A DNA stretch of 64,000 nucleotides from Limnanthes douglasii subsp. nivea (lineage: Eukaryota > Streptophyta > Magnoliopsida > Brassicales > Limnanthaceae): positions 320,866,893 to 320,930,892 of the forward strand of contig JAUPFV010000002.1 in assembly GCA_036936605.1 (NCBI GenBank), read 5' to 3'. The position numbers and the translations under genes were made by a program. Below, in pieces: positions 57,588-64,000 of the stretch. The stretch's first letter is position 1. Each line of letters begins with the position of its first letter. Under the pieces are notes generated by a model. The model made no database searches and had not been told where the DNA came from. It was given only the letters and a program-made list of their open reading frames with translations.

Positions 57588-58360
57588 ATGCTTGAGTTGG
57601 TACATGGAGATTTGTGTGGGCCAATTTCTCCTACAACAAAAGGAGGAAATAAATACTTCTTTCTACTAGTCGATGATTTCAGCAGGGTAATGTGGATATA
57701 TATGCTTGCAAGAAAAGACGAAGCACTAGAAGCATTCGAGAAATTTCGACCTTTGGTAGAAACAATTACAGAGAAGAAAATAAAAGTTTTGAGAACGGAC
57801 AGAGGAGGTGAATTCACTTCAAAGTTATTTACTTCTTACTATGAAGATACAAGGATTAATAGGCATTTGACTGCTCCTTACTCACCACAGCATAATGAGG
57901 TTGTCGAAAGAAGAAACAGAACAGTAGTAGCAATGATACGCAGTTTTTTGAAAGAAAAACAACTACCTTCTAGCTTTTGGGGAGAAGCTGCTCGTCATGA
58001 TGTTTACATATAAAATCGCCTACCTACTCGAGCTTTATCAGGAAAGACGCTATATGAGGTATGGACTGAAAATAAACCAAACATTGGACATATTCGAATA
58101 TTTGGTTGTGTAACACACATGAAGGTGCCTAGTGCACACACCCAAAATCTTGGCGATCGCGGTAAACTGGTAGGTTATCTGGGTAGAGAGCCCGACACAA
58201 AGGCATGTAGACTTTACGATACAGTAAACGGGCGAATTCTTGTTAGAAGAGACGTCATCTTTGATGAGGCTCGAGGATGAGAATGGGAGAAACAGCAAAA
58301 AGAAGGGTTTGTACACCCTGGTAACTTCACTGTGCTCGACATACGTACAGAATATGTGGT
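57588..58360 (+). pseudogene. E4 integrase
   Basis: The frame 57,588-58,013 holds the whole core: 'LVHGDLCGPISPTTKGG' (first D), 'VLRTDRGGEF' (second D) and 'QHNEVVERRNRTV' (E; usually QQNGVVER). After a stop at 58,011 the C-terminal part continues to about 58,280 ('IRIFGCVTHM' region, 'DTVNGRILVRRDVIFDEA'). Confidence 0.9.
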
Positions 58361-58639
58361 TGATGGTTCAGTTTAAGAAGAACCAGTTACACCAAAGAAT
58401 GAAAGCATTGATTCTATGGGATCACAAACAGCTGGTCCTCAAACAGATGTTGAAGACCTGAGTATGGCACACATTCTGAAGACTCAAGTAGTAGCAGTGA
58501 GAGTAATGGGAGGGAACAGCTCATAAAATTTCGTCTACTCAGTAATATTTATGATGAAACAGTTAATGTAGAGTTAGAAGATGAGCTTTTTCTACTAGGT
58601 GTTGACGAGCCTAGTAATTGCGAACAAGCTATATGACAC

Positions 58640-59757
58640 AGCCTGCATGGGTGGAAGCTATGAAAAGTAAAATTGCTACTATAGAAAAGAACAATACCAT
58701 AGGGCTGAAATGGGTCTACAAACTAAAGAGGGATACAAATGGACATATTATCAAGCACAAAGCTAGAGTTTTAGCAAAGGGTTATGTTCAATAATAGGGA
58801 ATAGACTTTGAAGAGATCTTTTCCCCAGTTACTCGCTTAGAAACGATAAGATTACTGTTAGCGCTTGCCGCCAAAAATGAATGGGAAGTGCATCACTTGG
58901 ATGTAAAATCCGCATTTGTTAACGGGGATTTACAAGAACTTGTCTATGTGTGTCAACCTGAGGGTTTTGTAAAAAAGTGTAAGGAACACTTTGTCTATAA
59001 GTTGGTGAATGATCTATATGGGTTAAGGCAGGAGCCACGAGCTTGGTATGCCAAGTTAAGTAAGTGTCTTGAAGATTTGGGCTTCAGTAAGTTCCCATAT
59101 GAAAATGGAGTATATACAAGGAGGGAAGGTAATGCAGTTCTAATTATTGGAGTATACATGGATGATCTATTGCTCACAGGGACTAGTGTCGCAAACATTA
59201 TTAAGTTTAAGAGGCAAATGAGTGCATAATTTTAGATGAGTGATCTCGGGAGATTATCTTACTATCTGGGTATCGAAGTCAGTTAGGGTCAGGGATATAT
59301 TGACCTTAAACAAGCAATTTATTCGAAGAAGTTACTTGACAAAGCATTTATGGGGTCGTGCAATGCCGTAAAGTATCCTATGGAGCCAAAAATATAGATT
59401 GATAAAGATGAAAAGGGAAAGGAAATGAACTCCACAAAATTTAAGAGCTTAATTGGTGGGTTGAGGTATTTGGTCCATACTCCTCCGGATATTGCTTACT
59501 CTGTTGGTGTAGTTAGCAGGTACATGGAAAGACCTACTGAATTGCATATGAATGCAGTTAAACGTATCTTGTGTTACATGAAAGGAACTATCAACTTTGG
59601 GTTAATATATTCAAGTGGGTCTGGAAATTATTTATTTTCCGGCTACTCAGATAGCGACCTAGCTGGTAATCTTGAGGATAGAAAAAGAAAAAGTAGCATT
59701 GCTTTCTACTTGAATGAGTGTTTAATTACTTGGGTGTCACAAAAGCAGAGGTGTGTG
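58640..59757 (+). pseudogene. E4 reverse transcriptase and partial RNase H
   Basis: RT begins at about 58,640 with 'GLKWVYKLKRDTNGHIIKHK'. Two stops follow near 58,790. The frame 58,888-59,229 has 'HHLDVKSAFVNGDLQELVYV', 'YGLRQEPRAWYAKL' and the catalytic 'YMDDLLLTG' (59,152-59,178). After a stop at 59,227 the palm end continues to the frame 59,425-59,820 ('LIGGLRYLVHTPPDIAYSVG', 'GYSDSDLAGNLEDRKRKSS'). The last part of that frame already belongs to E3. Confidence 0.9.
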
Positions 59758-59775
59758 GCTTTCTACTTGAATGAG

Positions 59776-60240
59776 ACTTTAAATTATTTTGTGAGTTTCA
59801 TGGAATTCAACGGAAAATAACAGCACCATATTCACCCTAATAAAATGGTGTGGTAGAAAGAAGAAATCAAACTATTGCCGAGATGATGAGATGTTTTCTG
59901 AAGGATAAACAAATACCGTATGAATGTTGGGCAAAAGCTTCAACAACCTATCTTCTAAATTGTTGTCCCACAAGAGCTATAAGTGGAAGGACACCATATG
60001 AAGTCTACTTCGGAAAAACACCAAGTGTAAGTCATTTACGAATTTTTGGTTGTATAACTTATGTTAAAAATCTAAAATATGATATGAAGAAACTTGATCA
60101 TCGAAGCAAAAAAGTTGTTTTTCTTGGTTATGAACCTGGTTCAAAAGCTTACAGATTTGTGAATCCAAAAACAATAAAAATAATAGTTAGTCAAAATGCG
60201 GTATTTCGAGAGTCTGAGAAATGAAACTGGTCTGACACTG
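59776..60240 (+). pseudogene. E3 integrase, C-terminal part
   Basis: E3 resumes with 'LNYFVSFMEFNGK', aligning with E1 at about 7,758, then a stop. The frame 59,850-60,224 then starts 'MVERRNQTIAEMMRCFLKDK' (the catalytic E), and continues with 'LRIFGCITYVKNLKYDMKKL' and 'VVFLGYEPGSKAYRFV'. The two catalytic aspartates are in the deleted part. Confidence 0.9.
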
Positions 60241-60912
60241 TAGAATCCATGGAACTTCAACCCAGTACTGTCATTTCCATTAGATATTCAACTGGAGAAG
60301 CATAATCTATGAATCTTGAATCACCATTAATTTTTTCTCAAAGTGTATTAAATGGGGATGATACAAGATCATATTAGTAACCTAGCAACGAGGACTATGA
60401 AAGTCCACCAAAAACGTTTCGATCTTAACAAGAGTTATATGATGAAACTAATGAAATTAGTTTAGATTCCAATATGAGCCTTATGTCTATCGAAGAACCA
60501 ACGACGCAAGAAGAAGCATTGAACCATGAAAATTGGAGGTTGGCAATGGTGGAGGAGATTGAGGCGATTAAGAAAAATAGAACATGGGGGCTTATAAAAT
60601 TACCACTAGAACAAAAAGAGATAGGTTTAAAATAGGTTTATAAGTTGAAAAAGAATCCAGACAGTGAAATTATTAAATATAAGGCAAGGCTCGTGGTCAA
60701 AGTCTACATTAAAGAACATGGAATTCATTATGATGAGGTTTTTGCTCCAATTGCTCGATTAGAAACTATTAGATTGCTTATGACACTAACAACCCATGAA
60801 GGGTGACAAGTACACTATATGGATGTGAAATCAGCTTTCTTGATTGAAGAAAGCATTATATGGTTTGAAACAGGCTCCAAGAGCTTGGAATGAAAAACTA
60901 AACTTTTGTTTA
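60240..60912 (+). pseudogene. E3 linker and RT N-terminal part
   Basis: Degenerate linker, then 'IEEPTTQEEALNHENWRLAM' (about 60,485-60,545), a stop in the 'GLK-stop-VYKL' segment, 'VFAPIARLETIRLLMTL' and 'MDVKSAFL' (about 60,820-60,843). About 100 bases are missing between 'KSAFL' and the 'ALYGLKQAPRAW' segment (here out of frame at 60,850-60,890), compared with E2. Confidence 0.85.
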
Positions 60913-61636
60913 TAGAATTTGGGTTATGAGAAATGTAGTCTCGAACATGCAGTTTACAAACGAAAAAATAGAGGAGATATGAAGTATGTTGGTGTTTATG
61001 TGGATGATTTAGTAATAACGTACTCAAACTTGGCGAACCTGAGAAATTTCAAATCAAAGATGAAAGAAATGTTTGACATGACAGATTTGGGTTTATTAAA
61101 TTTTTATGTGGGAATTGAGGTTAAACATAGGTCTGATCATATAACTATGAGTCAAACAAGTTATGCAGAAAGGATTTTGAAGAAAATAGGATTGCTGAGT
61201 TGTAAACCATATTGTGTACCAATGGATTCAAAGCTAAAGCTAAGCAAGACTGATGGAAATCCATCCTTTGATGCAACAATGTATCGCAGTGTCATTGGGA
61301 GTTTGAGGTACTTAGTCCATACTAGACCTGATATATCATTTGTGGTTGGTGTGGCTAGCCGTTTCATGGAAAAACCCTATATAAAACATATGAGTGCTAT
61401 CAAACAAATTCTTCGATATTACTAGTCTTCAATGGAAAAAGTAAACACATAGATATCAAGATTCATTTTTGGCGTGATTTCCTGAAACAAGGAATCCATG
61501 TTATTGCACATGTCAACACAGAAGAATAAATTACATATTTGTTTACCAAGCCATTGCCCCGTGACAAATTCGAGTTCTTAAGAGATGCAACTGGTGTTCA
61601 ACTTGAAGCTTGAGTTACGAGATTAAGAGGGCGAAA
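60913..61636 (+). pseudogene. E3 RT C-terminal part and RNase H end
   Basis: The frame 60,919-61,425 has the catalytic 'YVDDLVIT' (about 61,000-61,023), 'MTDLGLLNFYVGIEV' and 'SVIGSLRYLVHTRPDISFVV'. After 'QILRYY' and a stop, most of RNase H is missing. The end is recognisable at 61,430-61,610 ('KHIDIKIHFWRDFLKQG', 'LFTKPLPRDKFEFLRDATGV'), with its natural stop near 61,611. The purine tract 'agattaagagggcgaaa' leads to the LTR. Confidence 0.9.
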
Positions 61637-61830
61637 TGTTCGCATAATTAATATAAGCTGGTATCTTATTTATATGTATGTAGTTATATTTTATTAGTTT
61701 CCGTTATAAATTATGTGCAGTTGTAACTGCATCCGTAAATTCCGCGTTTCCGTTATGTATATGTAATTTGATCAACTTGAATGGATTAAGAATTTCAGGA
61801 AAAAAAATTCTCTTAAATTTATTTTCTTCA
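61637..61830 (+). repeat. E3 3' LTR
   Basis: 194 bases from TGTTCGCATAA to TTCTTCA. It has seven substitutions and no gaps against the 5' LTR. Confidence 0.95.
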
Positions 61831-61835
61831 GAACA

Positions 61836-62047
61836 CTCCTAGATACCTAAAGTTATCAAAGTATAATCATAACTTTAGATCATGTGTAGTATTTACTTCA
61901 TTCTTCATTAAAGACTAAAGGGACTACTCAAGTACAACCAATGAAGAATCAAAGCGTTTCGAATCTAGGAGTAAGAAAAAATAAATTCCTAAATAGTGAA
62001 AAAATAGTTAGCAAATATACCAAATGTTAGTTTTACTATCTCTATTC

Positions 62048-62050
<3 letters not shown>
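61836..62050. other. Right flank of E3, nothing recognised
   Basis: Continuation of the target DNA after the GAACA duplication. No gene pattern is seen. Confidence 0.5.

Positions 62051-62051
<1 letters not shown>

Positions 62052-62120
<69 letters not shown>
62052..62120. repeat. (AT)n microsatellite
   Basis: About 34 uninterrupted AT units. Confidence 0.97.
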
Positions 62121-62123
<3 letters not shown>

Positions 62124-63099
62124 CCTCAAATGAGGTTTTGGCCTACGAAAGTTTTTCATGAGATATGAACATTTTGGTACTAACCAAACCCGATATGTTT
62201 CTGATAATAGTTCGGCTATGATAAATTAAAATAACTAAGCCTTAAAAATATTAAGAGTCTAAATGAAGATGTGAAGTCAGATATTCGGCAGACAACAAGT
62301 TCAAATGTCCAATCCTCGACTAACGTCAAAAGATACTTCAGCCAAAGTCAGTAGATGGTTTGGACAATTAAAGCTAGCCCGTCTTTGTTACTCGCACAAG
62401 AAGTTAGAGGGCTACTGTTAAGGATATAAATGATCTTGCCCATCAATCATTTCAGTACTAAACAATTTTTAAAAATGGTAAAAAAATATGATATCTAGAT
62501 TGTTAGAATAAGATAGTATCAAATCTCTCTAATATCTTACAAATATATTTTGTAAGAGTAAAATTTGTAAATAAAGACCCAATGACCATGAATAAAATAC
62601 CTATGTACTTATTTTATTATTATTTTTTAGAAATATTGGTAATCCACATTATTTAAAAGCTTTTCAGGATATCTTTGATTTCAAATCTACTTATCATTTC
62701 CGAACCATTCTAACCAAATACAAATCTAATAGCGAAGATATTTTAATTTTGATCTCTAAATGAAACGATGGGTTTAAAATTATAGTTATGATTAGAAATT
62801 ATGAATATAAAATATTTTAAAAATAAATGAAAAAAATAAGTTAAAGTTTCAATAAATTAACGTTATAGTTTAGGGTTTAAAGTTCTAAGTTTTAAATTTT
62901 GTATATAAAATAGAACTTTGTTCATTAGGTAATGTCAACGTATTCAATTATCTTATAACAAATTTAAGATCTGTATTTTGTATGTTGTAAAAATAAATCA
63001 TTAACAAAATTCTAATGGAAATAAGCGAAAAAGCTTACTACTCAACATAGATGTACTGTCATGATTAAAAAAGAAGAACCTTTATAATAAGATCAAAGC
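62121..63099. other. AT-rich stretch, nothing recognised
   Basis: No open frame of note, domain pattern or repeat partner was found. Confidence 0.5.
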
Positions 63100-63510
63100 T
63101 TATTTATATTACTATTTTAGTATTAGCTTTATAGATACGTGACATCCATTCATCAAATAACCATAACAAATTTATAGATATTTTAATAATATTAAATAGT
63201 GTATTAAAAAGGGTTGGAAGATTATCAAACGTTTTTTTTCCAACACATCAGCTTTGATCTCTTTTTATTTCCTATCTTATTTTAGTCTATCAGAATAGCG
63301 GATTTGTGTTGTATATGCCTCGTTAAATATCTTTTTATTTATTTTGGTTCGCTTGAACCTTACTCCAGATTCGCCATAATACTTTATCAACTCATACTGT
63401 AATATTCAATGTGCAGAAAAATATATTCAATGTATTTGTTTATCCATGATTATTACTATTAATGTGAGCCCCTAAATAATTTGACATGATGTTCAATCAA
63501 TCCAAAACTT
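63100..63510. repeat. Dispersed repeat, copy 2 (pair with 4,960-5,360)
   Basis: See the partner near 5 kb. Small gaps separate shared anchors. Confidence 0.6.
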
Positions 63511-63599
63511 TCTTATAAATAGTATAAGACCTTAAAGAATATGAATTTATCTAAATAACATATGATAATTTATCGGACCCTAAATAAAATTATTCTTAG

Positions 63600-64000
63600 T
63601 CAAAAGATTAAACCATAAAGCCATTGTTTTGATTATTTTAACTATCTCATCGGTCATTATCTTCATTACGTTTTTCCATTTATAAGAAAAATAAAAAAAT
63701 AGATACCAAAGTAAATGATTCAAAAATATCAATAAACTAGGTGAAGAAGATGAAAGAATATGGATTAAGGAAGTAAATGAACTATATGAGTAGGTATTTA
63801 TATAAAAATGTATTCATAAATTCAAATCTTTGATTTTTTTTTTTACGGTTTGAATTAAGTGGTAATTTACCTTACAAATGCTTACCACCATATCTTTGCA
63901 AGAACCAGAAACCCAATATTCAAACATTAAATGATTAAAAAACCGAAGATGTTCCCTACAAATGTGCATCACTTACCTCTATCTTTGCCAACAAGGAGGA
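63600..64000. repeat. Diverged U-family end, cut by the window edge
   Basis: It matches 45,130-45,780 of unit 1 with one large gap: 'ttcaaccataaaaaatccat'-like start, 'catttataagaaaaataa', 'gaagatgttccc' and 'tctttgccaacaa' near the end. It runs off the window. Confidence 0.7.

Larger units (their letters stand above)
55760..59757 (+). mobile_element. Ty1/copia element E4 nested in E3, 3' part deleted
   Basis: It has a 229-base 5' LTR (55,760-55,988), then primer site, gag, protease, integrase, RT and part of RNase H. It ends in RNase H after 'WVSQKQRCVA' with no 3' LTR. E3 sequence follows after an 18-base duplicate. A deletion therefore removed the E4 3' end together with the E3 part between its gag and integrase. 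Confidence 0.9.
55109..61830 (+). mobile_element. Ty1/copia element E3 with nested copia E4
   Basis: Two 194-base LTRs (seven differences, about 3.6%) flank the element. GAACA target duplications lie at 55,104-55,108 and 61,831-61,835. Primer site and purine tract are present. Inside, gag breaks off at 55,759 where E4 begins, and the E3 integrase resumes at 59,776. The end of gag, protease and most of the integrase are deleted. It is the same family as E1. Confidence 0.95.

Noticed and set aside
62052..62120. (AT)n tract as a matrix-attachment or origin signal
   Set aside because: A plain dinucleotide microsatellite; nothing else supports a functional role.

Overview
The window looks like repeat-rich, gene-free nuclear DNA of a flowering plant, probably a eudicot; the species cannot be told from the sequence. 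It is strongly AT-rich. It holds Ty1/copia and Ty3/gypsy retrotransposons, plant L1-type LINE fragments with the plant zf-RVT and RNase H tail domains, two TRIM-type miniature LTR elements, a non-autonomous hAT element and long microsatellites. I found no intact host gene, no tRNA or rRNA gene, no CRISPR array and no bacterial feature. Every recognisable coding stretch belongs to a transposable element, and all are broken by stops, frameshifts, deletions or nested insertions.

Layout. 0-3 kb: decayed Ty3/gypsy element (+). 3.0-3.3 kb: fragment of an unidentified repeat family, here called U. 3.6-4.3 kb: LINE RNase H tail. 5.8-8.1 kb: copia element E1 (+), cut off in integrase by a 280-bp repeat. 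9.6-14.9 kb: old, rearranged relative of the block at 39.8-44.6 kb. 15.3-17.4 kb: second copy of the 280-bp repeat, then a small minus-strand LTR element whose LTR is split by a TRIM. 17.4-21.9 kb: copia E2 (+), joined tail-to-tail to copia E5 (-, 21.9-26.2 kb). 26.2-27.8 kb: LINE reverse-transcriptase tail (+) split by a second TRIM-like element (-). 28.4 kb: a (GAT)35(GAC)7 microsatellite. 28.6-32.2 kb: heavily decayed copia E6 (+). 33.6-39.8 kb: Ty3/gypsy element E7 (-), with a 749-bp hAT element inserted in its protease active-site codons. 40.4-41.3 kb: another gypsy fragment. 41.5-55.1 kb: three direct tandem copies of a ~4.58-kb U unit. 55.1-61.8 kb: copia E3 (+) with both LTRs and a perfect 5-bp target duplication, carrying a second copia, E4, nested in its gag. 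62-64 kb: (AT)n, AT-rich DNA and a diverged U-family end.

The main interest is structural history rather than gene function. The middle U copy is a mosaic: its left half shares variants with copy 3 and its right half with copy 1. That is the mark of unequal crossing-over. The duplication junctions carry a piece of the E3 LTR, so the triplication came after the E3 insertion. The U family also occurs as diverged copies at 3 kb, 11.5-14.9 kb and 63.6-64 kb. Its minus strand keeps alignable but broken reading frames of unknown identity, which makes it the best candidate here for something undescribed.
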